A stretch of DNA of 5,543 nt from Nitrospirota bacterium (GTDB lineage Bacteria; Nitrospirota; Thermodesulfovibrionia; UBA6902): positions 1-5,543 of the forward strand of contig WFVK01000118.1 in the NCBI GenBank assembly GCA_015491705.1, written 5' to 3'. A model generated the notes under the pieces. That model was not told where the DNA came from and did not search any database. It was given only the letters and a program-made list of their open reading frames with translations. Shown here piece after piece: positions 5,463 through 5,543 of this stretch. Each line of letters starts with the position of its first letter. The stretch's first letter is position 1. Both the position numbers and the translations under genes were made by a program.

Positions 5463-5543
5463 TGTTGCGGAAGCTGATTTTTGAAACTAATCCTGAGCTT
5501 GCGTCATTTCGACCAGCGGGAGAAATCTTTATATTGCGACGGG
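5463..5543 (+). mobile_element. MITE-like palindromic repeat element, copy B (cut by window end)
   Basis: This matches 4006-4086 at 78 of 81 positions without gaps, in the same orientation. It has the terminal TGTTGCGGAA and the left hairpin arm GTCATTTCGA...AGAAATCTT. The only differences are in the CTGATTTTGAG segment, which reads CTAATCCTGAG here. The right arm and right terminal repeat lie beyond the window. Two more bases to the left (TC) are shared by both copies. Confidence 0.75.

Overview
The window suggests a Gram-negative, moderately GC-rich bacterium. It has a TolC-type outer-membrane protein, a bacterial 5S rRNA and strong AGGAG ribosome binding sites. A detached F-type ATP synthase a/c gene pair without the F1 genes, and a subunit c made as a signal-peptide precursor, fit Nitrospirota or Desulfobacterota-like lineages. 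That placement is inference from gene arrangement and recalled protein style; no search was possible.

Layout. Positions 43-158 are a 5S rRNA gene, probably the end of an rRNA operon whose larger genes lie upstream, closed by a strong hairpin terminator (172-208). A TTGACA-type promoter candidate follows, then atpB (subunit a, 317-1000) and atpE (subunit c, 1035-1385), ended by a perfect palindromic hairpin (1414-1449). A gap of about 240 bases contains a possible folded leader (1591-1655). Next come ftsY, the signal recognition particle receptor (1691-2596), and 50 bases later a TolC-family outer-membrane protein gene (2647-3987), probably co-transcribed.

The right end is more accessory in character. 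A 143-base element with terminal inverted repeats and a large internal hairpin (4006-4148) is followed by a possible tiny ORF (4148-4285). That ORF overlaps the start of a gene for a polytopic membrane metallophosphoesterase (4270-5400). A second copy of the element, same orientation and nearly identical as far as it can be read, begins at 5463 and runs off the window. The phosphoesterase gene therefore sits between direct repeats.

Functional links. AtpB and AtpE form the proton path of the ATP synthase membrane sector. FtsY serves co-translational membrane insertion and could plausibly handle the hydrophobic signal-bearing AtpE, but their adjacency may be chance. The TolC-like protein has no membrane-fusion or pump partner here. 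No defence system, CRISPR array, integrase or transposase gene is visible. The strongest candidates for something less described are the repeat element pair, the unusual AtpB half-channel residues and the small ORF whose start lies at the element's edge.
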